A stretch of 47,387 bases of DNA from Actinomycetota bacterium (lineage in GTDB: Bacteria; Actinomycetota; UBA4738; HRBIN12). The translations under genes were made by a program, and so were the position numbers. The notes under the pieces were generated by a model. That model did not search any database, was not told the origin of the DNA, and worked only from the letters and a program-made list of their open reading frames with translations. This document shows positions 6,506 through 14,877 of the stretch, one piece after another; position 1 is the first letter of the stretch, and the number at the start of each line of letters is the position of its first letter. Where the stretch lies: contig DASSCU010000018.1 in assembly GCA_035697485.1 (NCBI GenBank), positions 1-47,387 of the forward strand, given 5' to 3'.

Positions 6506-6550
6506 CGCTGCAGGTCCACGGTCCACGCAAGACAATCGCCCGGAGCTACC

Positions 6551-7288
6551 GTGATCGCCGACATCGTGCAGACCGGCCTCTCCTCGTGGTGGGCGCCCGC
6601 CTTGGCGTTCGCCGCGGGCCTCGTCTCCTGTCTCAGCCCGTGCGTGTGGCCGTTGTTGCCCGGCTACCTCTCGTTCATCACGGGCGAGCAGATCGTCGGC
6701 GAGGAGTCGGGCGTCGATCGCACGCCGCTGGCGCCGATGCTGCTGTTCATCCTGGGGTTCACGATCGTGTTCGTGTTGCTCGGGGCGTTCGCTTCGACGT
6801 TCGTGCGGGTGTTCAAGGGGACGACCGGGCAGCGGGTGGGCGGCGCGATCGTGATCACGTTCGGGGTGCTGATGATCGGGTACGCGCTGCGGCGCGGCTC
6901 GATGGCGCTGTACGCCGAGCGCCGCCCGTTCCTCGCCCGCGTGCGCCCGGGCGTCGGCGCGGTGCCGCTCGGCATGGCGTTCGCCGCGGGCTGGACCCCC
7001 TGCATCGGGCCCGTGCTCGGGTCGATCCTCGCGATCGCCGCGAGTGGGAGCACGGCGAGGGCGGTGGTGCTGCTTGTCTGTTACTCGGCAGGGCTCGGCC
7101 TGCCGTTCCTGCTCGTCGGTCTCGGGGTGACGAGGTTCATGGGCGCCTTCGACTGGGTGAAGCGCCGGTACACGCCGATCGGGATCGTCTCGGGGTCGCT
7201 CATGATCGCGGTCGGCGTGCTGCTGTTCACCGGGGAGTTCACGCGCATCGTCGCGCCACTCGCCGAGCGCTTCACCCTGGGCATCTGA
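6551..7288 (+). CDS. ccdA: Cytochrome c biogenesis protein CcdA
   Basis: A 245-residue six-helix membrane protein of the CcdA/DsbD-transmembrane family. The redox Cys pair lies in helices 1 and 4: SCLSPCVWPLLPGYLSFITG near residues 22-41 and GWTPCIGP near 142-149, each with the conserved Pro. It carries electrons from cytoplasmic thioredoxin to the outside, keeping apocytochrome CxxCH thiols reduced. The GTG start has GGAG seven bases upstream. It is first in an operon with resB and ccsB, which together form system II; the TlpA-like protein at 16155 is a possible partner. Confidence 0.92.
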   Translation: MIADIVQTGLSSWWAPALAFAAGLVSCLSPCVWPLLPGYLSFITGEQIVGEESGVDRTPLAPMLLFILGFTIVFVLLGAFASTFVRVFKGTTGQRVGGAIVITFGVLMIGYALRRGSMALYAERRPFLARVRPGVGAVPLGMAFAAGWTPCIGPVLGSILAIAASGSTARAVVLLVCYSAGLGLPFLLVGLGVTRFMGAFDWVKRRYTPIGIVSGSLMIAVGVLLFTGEFTRIVAPLAERFTLGI

Positions 7289-7303
7289 TGGCGCGCAGCT
7301 AGG

Positions 7304-8923
7304 ATGGCCCCCGGTCCCATGTCCTCGTCCCAGCGCCTCACGCTGCGTCAGTCGGTCGCCCTCGTCTGGCGGACCCTGCGTTCGATGCGCACGGCGCTGA
7401 TCCTGCTGCTGATGATCGCGCTGGCCTCGGTCGCGGGGTCGCTGCTGCCCCAATGGCCGAACACCCCCGACCGCGTGCTGGGCTACCGGGCCGACCACCC
7501 GTTCTGGGGAACGTTTTTCGACCGGGCCGGGCTGTTCGACGTCTTCGGGTCGTGGTGGTTCGTCCTGCTCGTGACGCTGCTGTTCGTCTCGCTCGTCGCG
7601 TGCCTCGTGCCGAGGACGAGGGCGCTCTGGCGGGCCGTGCGAACCCCGCCGATGCAGGCCCGCGAGATCGACGCCTTCCCGCACTACGCGGACGTGTCGG
7701 TCGCCGAGCCCCCCGACCGGGCGATCGAGGCGGCCCGCCGCACGCTGCGCCGGCGGAGGTTCCGCGTCGCGCGGGATCCTGATCGCGAGGCGCTCGCGGC
7801 GGACAAGGGCATCGCCCGCGAGGTCGGGAGCCTCGCCTTCCATTGGGCGTTCATCCTGCTGCTGGCCGGCGTGGTCTACGGCAAGGGCACCGGGTTCAGC
7901 GGGCTGATCGCCGTCGTCGAGGGACAGACGTGGGTCGACGCCGAGGCGAACTACGACGGCACGATCCGCGCCGGCCGTTTCTTCGACGACTTCACCGGCA
8001 TCGGGCTGCGCCTGAACGACTTCCGGAGCGACTTCGCGAACACGGGCCAGCCGATGGACTTCGTCTCCGACGTCGACCTGCTCGCGCCCGACGGCTCGCC
8101 GGTGCGGGAGGAGGCCATCAGGGTGAACCACCCGGCCAAGATCGAAGGCCTCTGGATCTACCAGTCGAGCTTCGGGTGGGCGCCGGTGATCGAAGTCACC
8201 GACGACGGGGACGTGGCGTTCTCGGGGCCGGTGGTGACCGACCGCGATCCGGCTCCCGAGGGGGTCGTAGAGTTCGCGATGCCGTGGCGCGGCGTGGTCA
8301 AGCTTCCCGGTGCGGGCGCCGACGGCCTCGACCGCGCGATCGAGCTCGAGCTGTGGCCCGACAGCCGGGCGCTCACCGAGCTCGTGCGGGGCGGCGAACC
8401 GCGGGCGATGCTCGTCGCGTTCGACCCGATCATCCGGTTCACCGTCTGGGAGGGCGCGCTCGCCGACCTCGCGACGAACCGCCTCGACACGAGGGCGCTC
8501 GACGAGGTGTCGTCGGGCATCGTGGGGGCCGAGCGCACCGCCGACCTCGCCGACGGCGCCGCCCTGCCCGAGGGCGAGGACGGATCGGGTTCCACCATCT
8601 CGTTCCCAGAGCTCCGCCAGTACTCGGTCTTTCAGGTGGCGCGCGACCGCGGGGTGCCCCTGGTGCTGGCCGCCGCTATCCTCATCCTCGTGGGACTGCT
8701 GCCCGCGTTGTACGGCTCCCGTCGCAAGGTGTGGGTGCGCGCCGATCCCGACGGCGATGGAGCGGTCGTGCGGGTCGGCGGTTTCGCGCTGCAGCGCAAG
8801 CCGCAGTTCGAAGAGGAGTTCGCCCGCCTGGTCGACGCGCTCTCCTCGGCGGCCGGCGGCATCTCGGCGCCACGTCCCGAGCCGGACGATCGCGAGGATC
8901 GAGAGAAGGTGCAGACGCCGTGA
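7304..8923 (+). CDS. resB: Cytochrome c biogenesis protein ResB
   Basis: A 539-residue ResB/Ccs1 protein. The N-terminal helices (about 30-50 and 85-103) follow a basic start; the third helix is near 185-200 (FHWAFILLLAGVVYG), a large extracytoplasmic domain spans about 205-450, and a final helix lies near 455-475 (VPLVLAAAILILVGLLPAL). With CcsB it moves haem across the membrane and attaches it to CxxCH motifs. The start is uncertain: ATG 7304 has no usable Shine-Dalgarno, and a second in-frame ATG at 7319 follows a TAGGAT that could be a weak internal -10. The end overlaps ccsB by four bases (GTGA). Confidence 0.9.
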   Translation: MAPGPMSSSQRLTLRQSVALVWRTLRSMRTALILLLMIALASVAGSLLPQWPNTPDRVLGYRADHPFWGTFFDRAGLFDVFGSWWFVLLVTLLFVSLVACLVPRTRALWRAVRTPPMQAREIDAFPHYADVSVAEPPDRAIEAARRTLRRRRFRVARDPDREALAADKGIAREVGSLAFHWAFILLLAGVVYGKGTGFSGLIAVVEGQTWVDAEANYDGTIRAGRFFDDFTGIGLRLNDFRSDFANTGQPMDFVSDVDLLAPDGSPVREEAIRVNHPAKIEGLWIYQSSFGWAPVIEVTDDGDVAFSGPVVTDRDPAPEGVVEFAMPWRGVVKLPGAGADGLDRAIELELWPDSRALTELVRGGEPRAMLVAFDPIIRFTVWEGALADLATNRLDTRALDEVSSGIVGAERTADLADGAALPEGEDGSGSTISFPELRQYSVFQVARDRGVPLVLAAAILILVGLLPALYGSRRKVWVRADPDGDGAVVRVGGFALQRKPQFEEEFARLVDALSSAAGGISAPRPEPDDREDREKVQTP

Positions 8924-9882
8924 CCGACCTGCAGTGGGCCCGCATCTCGAACGACGCGTTCAACGTGGCCTTGTTCGCCTACCTCGCGGCGATGGTCGGA
9001 TACTTCGTGTTCCTCGCGTTCAAGCGTGATGCGATCTGGCAGGTCGCTCGCGCTGTGGTGGTCGTCGGCATCGCGGCCAACCTCGTGTCGATCGTCGCGA
9101 GGGGCCTCGCGGCCGACCGGGTGCCGTGGGGCAACATGTACGAGTACTCCTCGCTGCTCGCCCTGCTCGTCGTCGTGGGCGCCCTCGTCGTCGTCGAAGG
9201 CGTGTACCACGTGCGGTCGCTGACCGGGTTCGCCCTGATGTTCAGCGTGCTGACGATGGCGGTGGCGGTGTCGTTCCTCTACGTGGGTCCCGGCCCGCTC
9301 GTGCCGGCGCTCGACTCGTACTGGATCAAGATCCACGTGCAGGCCGCGATCTGGGGCTCGTCGTTGTTCGCGCTCGGCGGAATCGCGACGATCGCCTACC
9401 TCGTGGTCGACCGCGTCGAGCGCCGGCGTCTCGAGGCGATGAGTGCGCAGGGCCCGCCGCCGATCATGGGTGGCGCGATCGATCTCGACGCCGACCCCGA
9501 CGTGCCGGCCGATCTCGTGCCCGACTCGGCCGAGGACGCCGAGACCCGGCCCGCGAGGCGACGGCTGGTGCCGTCGGCCGCGGGGCTCGACCGTCTCGCC
9601 TACCGCATCATCGCGGTCGCGTTCCCGATCTGGACGTTCGCGGTGATCGCCGGAGCGATCTGGGCCCAGGAAGCGTGGGGCCGCTACTGGGGCTGGGACC
9701 CCAAGGAGACGTGGTCGTTCATCACCTGGGTGATCTTCGCCGGGTACCTGCACGCGAGGGCTACGAGCGGCTGGAAGGGACGCCGAGCGGCCGTGATCGC
9801 GCTCGTCGGCTTCGTCTCGTTGTTGATCACGTACTACGCCGTGAACCTCTGGATCGTCGGCCTCCACAGCTATGCGAAGTGA
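8920..9882 (+). CDS. ccsB: Cytochrome c biogenesis protein CcsB/CcsA
   Basis: A 320-residue multi-helix haem handling protein. The tryptophan-rich WWD motif is present as WGRYWGWDPKETWSFITW near residues 264-281, with conserved His residues in flanking loops (IHVQAAIW and the C-terminal GLHSYAK). A hydrophilic cytoplasmic loop of about 60 residues (about 165-225) separates the two halves. GTG 8920 overlaps the resB stop. It forms the system II synthetase with ResB and is needed for the cytochrome c in the bc operon and the haem c domain of oxidase subunit II. Confidence 0.93.
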   Translation: MTDLQWARISNDAFNVALFAYLAAMVGYFVFLAFKRDAIWQVARAVVVVGIAANLVSIVARGLAADRVPWGNMYEYSSLLALLVVVGALVVVEGVYHVRSLTGFALMFSVLTMAVAVSFLYVGPGPLVPALDSYWIKIHVQAAIWGSSLFALGGIATIAYLVVDRVERRRLEAMSAQGPPPIMGGAIDLDADPDVPADLVPDSAEDAETRPARRRLVPSAAGLDRLAYRIIAVAFPIWTFAVIAGAIWAQEAWGRYWGWDPKETWSFITWVIFAGYLHARATSGWKGRRAAVIALVGFVSLLITYYAVNLWIVGLHSYAK

Positions 9883-9918
9883 TGCACCGACGGCGTCTGG
9901 TTGCGTAGACGTGGGTGA

Positions 9919-9924
9919 TACAGT
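9919..9924 (+). promoter_or_regulatory. Candidate -10 box of the cox operon
   Basis: TACAGT, within GTGATACAGTTCG, fits TANNNT and would start transcription near 9931, leaving a leader of about 60 bases. Within that leader GGCCGG-cac-CCGGCC (9947-9961) can form a small hairpin, and AAGGAG at 9974-9979 precedes the start. No Rex-like site is visible here, unlike at the other respiratory promoters. Confidence 0.35.
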
Positions 9925-9990
9925 TCGCGCGTCCCGGTCGGGGGTGGGCCGGCACCCGGCCGCGGCGGCGTGCAAGGAGCGAGACTGATC

Positions 9991-11079
9991 GTGCGGAAGA
10001 AGGCGCTGTGGACCCTCGGCCTCGTCGCTGCGGGACTGCTGCTCTCGGCGTGCGCGCCCGACGCGAGCCAGGACACCCTGCAGCCCGTCGGTGACGTCGC
10101 CAAGGAGCAGAAGGCGCTGTTCGTGCCGGTGTTCTGGGTCGCCGTCGGCGTCTTCGTGATCGTGCAGGGCGGCATCCTCTACATCGCGATCCGCTATCGC
10201 CATCGCAAGGGCCACGACCGCATACCTCGGCAGACCCACGGCAACACCCGGCTCGAGATCGGCTGGACGATCGCGCCCGCCGTGGTGCTCGCCGTGGTCA
10301 TGGTGCCGACGGTCTCGTTGATCTGGGAGCTCGCCCGCCCGGCGGAGGAAGGCGCGCTCAACATCACCGTCGAGGGCTACCAGTGGTGGTGGGGGTTCTC
10401 CTACCCCGACGAGGACATGGTCACCGACTGGGATCGCCCGATCACGATCGCCGACACGATGGTGATCCCGACCGGCCGCGACATCTACCTCTCGCTCGAG
10501 TCGCTGGGCGGGGGTGCCAAGGACAGCAACGGCGACCCGGACTTCCAGGTGATCCACTCGTTCTGGGTCCCGCAGCTCTTCGGCAAGCAGGACGTCGTCC
10601 CGAACCGGACGAACCACATCCAGTTCAGCGTCGACGAGGCCGGCACCTACACGGGGCAGTGCGCGGAGTTCTGCGGGCTGCAGCACGGCCGCATGAAGCT
10701 CGAGGTCGTGGCGCTCGATCCGGCGGACTGGGATGCCTGGGTGGAGAACCAGCAGACCCTGGCGCCGAGCCCGACCGACCCGCTCGCCCAGCAGGGCGAG
10801 GAGCTGTTCCTCAACCCCTTGAGCGACGGGCGGGGGGCCTGCACCGCGTGTCACGCCGTGGGCGACGCCGGCGGCGCCGCGGCGCCGAACCTGAGCCACT
10901 TCGCCGACCCGACGCACACGTGCTTCGCGGGCTGCAACTGGTCGACCGAGGACCGTGAGGCCCTCGCCGCCTGGCTCGCGAACCCCGGCGCGGAGAAGCT
11001 GGGGGCGAAGATGCCCGACTATCAGCTCACCGACGAGGAGATCGACGCCCTCGTCGCCTACCTGTACAGCCTGACGTGA
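9991..11079 (+). CDS. coxB: Cytochrome c oxidase subunit II with fused haem c domain (caa3 type)
   Basis: A 362-residue lipoprotein-like subunit. The lipobox LLSAC puts the lipidated Cys at residue 21. Two helices span about 43-68 and 92-114. The CuA ligands are complete: H189 and C224-A-E-F-C228-G-L-Q-H232-G-R-M235. A C-terminal cytochrome c domain has C284-T-A-C287-H288 and probable Met ligand M341, which makes this a caa3-type oxidase. GTG 9991 is preferred because AAGGAG at 9974-9979 lies upstream of it; an in-frame GTG at 9970 precedes that site. It accepts electrons from the bc complex and passes them to subunit I. Confidence 0.95.
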   Translation: MRKKALWTLGLVAAGLLLSACAPDASQDTLQPVGDVAKEQKALFVPVFWVAVGVFVIVQGGILYIAIRYRHRKGHDRIPRQTHGNTRLEIGWTIAPAVVLAVVMVPTVSLIWELARPAEEGALNITVEGYQWWWGFSYPDEDMVTDWDRPITIADTMVIPTGRDIYLSLESLGGGAKDSNGDPDFQVIHSFWVPQLFGKQDVVPNRTNHIQFSVDEAGTYTGQCAEFCGLQHGRMKLEVVALDPADWDAWVENQQTLAPSPTDPLAQQGEELFLNPLSDGRGACTACHAVGDAGGAAAPNLSHFADPTHTCFAGCNWSTEDREALAAWLANPGAEKLGAKMPDYQLTDEEIDALVAYLYSLT

Positions 11080-11098
11080 TGGAGGCGATCACCCACCC

Positions 11099-12979
11099 AT
11101 GGCGAGCGTGACCGTTCCTGCGACCGGGGGTCGAGGGCTGCTGCGGCGGCCCACGGCGGTCACCGGCTTCTGGAGCTGGCTCACCACGGTGGACCACAAG
11201 AAGATCGGCATCATGTACGGGGTCGCCGCGTTCGTGTTCTTCATCATCGGTGGTCTCGAGGCCCTGCTGATCCGTGCGCAGCTCGCCCAGCCCGACGGCA
11301 CCCTCGTGAACGCCGACCAGTACAACCAGATCTTCACGATGCACGGCATCACGATGATCTTCCTGTTCGTGATGCCGATGTCGTCTGCGCTGTTCAACTA
11401 CCTGATCCCGCTGATGATCGGCGCCCGCGACGTCGCGTTCCCTCGCATCAACGCCTACAGCTTCTGGGCCTTCCTGTTCGGTGGCCTCTTCCTGTATTCC
11501 AGCTTCTTCCTCGGGGGCGCGCCGAACGGCGGCTGGTTCGGGTACGCGCCGAATTCCACGACCGACCCTTCGATCGGCATGACGTTCTACGCGCTCGGCC
11601 TGCTGATCACCGGCATCGCCTCGACCGCCGGAGCCGTGAACCTTGCCGTCACGGTGATCAACATGCGCGCGCCGGGCATGACCCTGTTCCGCATGCCCGT
11701 CTTCGTCTGGATGGGGCTGGTCGTGCAGTTCTTGCTGGTCTTCTCCCTGCCGATCATCACCGTGGCCCTCTTCCAACTGCTCTTCGACCGGCGGTGGGAC
11801 ACGGCGTTCTTCGACCCGACCCGAGGCGGCGACCCGATCCTGTGGCAGCACCTGTTCTGGCTGTTCGGGCACCCAGAGGTCTACATCTTGATCCTGCCTG
11901 CGTTCGGTGTCTTCAGCGAGGTGTTGCCCGTCTTCAGCCGCAAGCCGCTGTTCGGTTATCAGTTCGTGGTGTTCTCTGGCATCGCGATCGGGTTCATCGG
12001 GTTCGGCGTGTGGGCCCACCACATGTTCGCCGCCGGCCTCGGTCCGGTCGCGAACACGGCGTTCGGCATCTCGACGGCGATCATCGCGATCCCCACCGGC
12101 GTGAAGATCTTCAACTGGATGGGCACGATGTACGGGGGCGACATCCGCTTCACGTCGGCGATGCTGTTTTCCGTCGGCGGCGTGGCGATGTTCGTGATCG
12201 GCGGACTCTCGGGAGTGACGCACGCGATCGTGCCGAGCGACTACCAGCAGACCGACACGTACTACATCGTCGCCCACTTCCACTACGTGCTGTTCGGCGG
12301 GGCGATCTTCGGCATCTTCTCGGCCTTCTACTACTGGTGGCCGAAGGCCTTCGGGCGTCGCCTCGGAGAGGCCATGGGCAAGGTGCAGTTCTGGATCCTG
12401 ATCGTGGGCTTCAACCTGGCGTTCGGCCCGATGCACATCCTCGGGCTGCAGGGCATGATCCGTCGTGAGTACACGTACCCCGAGTCCCTCGGCCTTACCC
12501 TCTGGAACCAGGTGTCCACCGTCGGCGCCTTCCTGATCGCGTTCGCCGTGGTGATGTTCATGGTGAACGTCGCCCGCACCCACCTGAAGCCCCGCGGCGA
12601 GGCGGTGGAGGATCCCTGGGACGCTCGCACGCTCGAGTGGATGACGACGAGCCCGCCGCCCGTACACAACTTCGACGAGATCCCCACCGTGCACGCGCTC
12701 GACGAATACTGGCACCGCAAGTACGTCGAGGACGAGCGTACGGGCACCCTGGTGCCGGCGCAGGCCGGGGCCTCAGACGACCACGACGCGGCGCACGCCG
12801 ACGGTCACGGATCGATCCACCTGCCGAGCCCGTCGTTCTGGCCGCTCGTCGCGAGCATCGGCCTGCCGATCATGGGGTACGGGGTGCTCTACTCGTGGTG
12901 GCTGGTGGGACTCGGCGCGCTGGTGGCGCTGGTCGGCTTCTATGGGTGGGCCCTCGAGCCTTCGGTGGCGGAGGGATAG
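11099..12979 (+). CDS. coxA: Cytochrome c oxidase subunit I
   Basis: A 626-residue haem-copper oxidase core subunit. Visible signatures are WLTTVDHKKIG at the start, the low-spin haem His in FTMHGITMIF, the CuB box GHPEVYILILP with the cross-linked Tyr and the Glu of A1-family D channels, the paired WAHHMFAAG, and the haem a3/a His pair in HFHYVLFGGA. The NYLIPLMIGARDVAFPR loop carries the D-channel Asn and Asp. A C-terminal extension of about 60 residues adds one or two helices (about 578-618), resembling a fused subunit IV or start of subunit III. GGAGG lies 13 bases before ATG 11099. Confidence 0.96.
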   Translation: MASVTVPATGGRGLLRRPTAVTGFWSWLTTVDHKKIGIMYGVAAFVFFIIGGLEALLIRAQLAQPDGTLVNADQYNQIFTMHGITMIFLFVMPMSSALFNYLIPLMIGARDVAFPRINAYSFWAFLFGGLFLYSSFFLGGAPNGGWFGYAPNSTTDPSIGMTFYALGLLITGIASTAGAVNLAVTVINMRAPGMTLFRMPVFVWMGLVVQFLLVFSLPIITVALFQLLFDRRWDTAFFDPTRGGDPILWQHLFWLFGHPEVYILILPAFGVFSEVLPVFSRKPLFGYQFVVFSGIAIGFIGFGVWAHHMFAAGLGPVANTAFGISTAIIAIPTGVKIFNWMGTMYGGDIRFTSAMLFSVGGVAMFVIGGLSGVTHAIVPSDYQQTDTYYIVAHFHYVLFGGAIFGIFSAFYYWWPKAFGRRLGEAMGKVQFWILIVGFNLAFGPMHILGLQGMIRREYTYPESLGLTLWNQVSTVGAFLIAFAVVMFMVNVARTHLKPRGEAVEDPWDARTLEWMTTSPPPVHNFDEIPTVHALDEYWHRKYVEDERTGTLVPAQAGASDDHDAAHADGHGSIHLPSPSFWPLVASIGLPIMGYGVLYSWWLVGLGALVALVGFYGWALEPSVAEG

Positions 12980-12981
12980 GC

Positions 12982-13620
12982 ATGGCCGACCTCGCCATCA
13001 CGCCCGGGCACGGCGCCGTCGAGGCGCACGACGAGCACGCGACCACCACGGGGCTGCCCAACACGAAGATCGCGATGTGGCTGTTCCTGGCCTCGGAGTG
13101 CCTGCTCTTCGGCGCTCTCATCACGACCTACGTGCTCTACCGGGGGGCGAGCGGGACCGGCCCCTATCCGGCCGACGTCTTCGACATCCCCTACACGTCG
13201 GTGTCATCGTTCGTGCTGCTGGCCTCATCGCTCACGATGGTGCTGGCCCTCGCGTCGGCGCAGAAGCGAGACGTGGCGCGCATGCGGCTGTGGCTGCTCG
13301 CGACCGCGATGCTGGGACTGACCTTCGTGGGCGGCCAGGTGTACGAGTTCACGACGTTCTACGACGAGGGGCTCGCGATCTCGACGAACCTGTTCGGGAC
13401 CACCTTCTACGTGCTCACCGGGTTCCACGGGGTGCACGTCACGGTCGGCATCCTGATGCTGCTGTCGCTCGTCGGGTTCTCAACTGCCGACCGCCTTCCC
13501 GACGACGCGGCGTTCCCGGTCGAGATGGTGGGGCTGTACTGGCACTTCGTCGACATCGTGTGGATCATCATCTTCACCGTCGTGTACCTGATCCCGACCC
13601 CGGCGCCGGCGCCGGTCTGA
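12982..13620 (+). CDS. coxC: Cytochrome c oxidase subunit III
   Basis: A 212-residue subunit III of the five-helix bacterial type, starting after the helix that seems to be attached to subunit I. Signatures are KIAMWLFLASECLLFGAL, the Glu in GQVYEF, TGFHGVHVTVGI and YWHFVDIVWI near the end. ATG 12982 follows GGAGGGATAGG. The gap from coxA is two bases. Subunit III stabilises proton uptake and binds lipid next to subunit I. Confidence 0.94.
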   Translation: MADLAITPGHGAVEAHDEHATTTGLPNTKIAMWLFLASECLLFGALITTYVLYRGASGTGPYPADVFDIPYTSVSSFVLLASSLTMVLALASAQKRDVARMRLWLLATAMLGLTFVGGQVYEFTTFYDEGLAISTNLFGTTFYVLTGFHGVHVTVGILMLLSLVGFSTADRLPDDAAFPVEMVGLYWHFVDIVWIIIFTVVYLIPTPAPAPV

Positions 13621-13627
13621 GGAGGCG

Positions 13628-13993
13628 ATGACGGTGTCCGAGACCGAGACCAAGTTCCAGGAGGAACTCGGCACGCGCGACATGCCCGACCCCCGCGAGG
13701 CCGCGGCGCCCCACCACGAGCACCCCAGCGCCAAGGAGTACATCCGCATCGGCATCATCTTGGGGGTGCTGACCGCGCTCGAGGTCGCGACCTACTACAT
13801 CGACGTCGGCGGCGTGCTCGTGCCCACCCTGATCGGGCTCGCGATCGTCAAGTTCGCCCTCGTGGTGATGTGGTTCATGCACCTCAAGTTCGACAGCCCC
13901 ACGTACGCGAGGTTCTTCCTGCTGGGGCTCGCGGGCGCGGCGACCCTGTACCTGATCGTGTTGATCTCGTTCGGCATCTTCCTCGTGGAGTGA
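13628..13993 (+). CDS. Cytochrome c oxidase subunit IV (prokaryotic COX4 type)
   Basis: A 121-residue protein with a soluble His-rich N-terminus (about 1-38) and three helices (about 38-58, 65-88 and 94-118). The helices match the CyoD/COX4-pro pattern LTALEVATYYI, AIVKFALVVMWFMHLKFD and a C-terminal helix. GGAGG sits three bases before ATG 13628. It is a small accessory subunit that stabilises the oxidase. It is distinct from the CtaF subunit IV of Mycobacterium as far as I can tell. Confidence 0.88.
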   Translation: MTVSETETKFQEELGTRDMPDPREAAAPHHEHPSAKEYIRIGIILGVLTALEVATYYIDVGGVLVPTLIGLAIVKFALVVMWFMHLKFDSPTYARFFLLGLAGAATLYLIVLISFGIFLVE

Positions 13994-14000
13994 GGCGACG

Positions 14001-14828
14001 GTGCTTCCCACCTGGCACGTGCATCCCGACGTCTGGTTGCTGTTCGGTTCGATCGTCGCGGCCTACCTGATCGCCGCTCGTCGCCACCTCGACGTGACCG
14101 GCGAGCACACCCCGCGCCGCACGAGGGTGCTGTTCCTCAGCGGCATGGGTGTGCTGTGGCTCGGTGCCGACTGGCCCGTGCACGATCTGGCCGAGGGCTA
14201 CCTCTACCTGATGCACATGACGCAGCACCTGCTGTTCACGCTGGTCGCGGCGCCGCTGCTGATCGCCGGCATGCCAGCATGGATGCTCAGGGCCCTGCTC
14301 GCGCCCCCGCCGGTGCGACGGGTGTTCCGCTTCTTCACCAGGCCGCTGGTGGCCCTGATCGTCTTCAACGGCGTGCTGCTGTTCACGCACTGGCCCGAGG
14401 TGGTCGAGGCCTCGGTCGGCTCGGAGCCGGTCCACCTCGTGCTGCACGTGCTGATCGTGGCCTCGGCGCTCGTGATGTGGTGGCCGGTGATGTCGCCGCT
14501 GCCCGAGATGCCGGCGCTCGCCCCGCCCGGACAGATGGTCTACCTGTTCCTGCAGTCACTTGCCCCCACGATCCCGGCCTCGTTCCTGACGTTCGGGCAC
14601 ACGCCCCTGTACCCGGTCTACGCGGAGTTCCCGCGCATCTGGGGCATCTCGGCGCTCACCGATCAGCTGATCGCCGGCCTGATCATGAAGCTGGTCGGCG
14701 GGCTCCTGCTGTGGGGCGTGATCGCGGTCGTCTTCTTCCGCTGGTTCGATCAGGAGCAGCGCGACGGTCTCGATCGGTCCGCCCACCAGAACCTGCATCG
14801 AGAGATCGGCGCGGAGCTCGGCCGATGA
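14001..14828 (+). CDS. ctaG: Cytochrome c oxidase assembly protein CtaG (caa3 type)
   Basis: A 275-residue protein with about six or seven helices. Conserved His and Trp residues appear as ADWPVHDLAEGYLYLMHMTQH near residues 57-77, which fits the caa3_CtaG family of Bacillus-type oxidases, involved in loading copper on CuB. It is not related to the proteobacterial Cox11-type CtaG. It starts at GTG 14001 just after the subunit IV stop. It is followed by a 49-base gap and the cupredoxin gene, which strengthens the copper-handling reading of this part of the operon. Confidence 0.88.
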   Translation: MLPTWHVHPDVWLLFGSIVAAYLIAARRHLDVTGEHTPRRTRVLFLSGMGVLWLGADWPVHDLAEGYLYLMHMTQHLLFTLVAAPLLIAGMPAWMLRALLAPPPVRRVFRFFTRPLVALIVFNGVLLFTHWPEVVEASVGSEPVHLVLHVLIVASALVMWWPVMSPLPEMPALAPPGQMVYLFLQSLAPTIPASFLTFGHTPLYPVYAEFPRIWGISALTDQLIAGLIMKLVGGLLLWGVIAVVFFRWFDQEQRDGLDRSAHQNLHREIGAELGR

Positions 14829-14877
14829 GCGCCCGGCGACGATCCCGATCGAGGCACCGACGAGGAGCGACGCGAGC

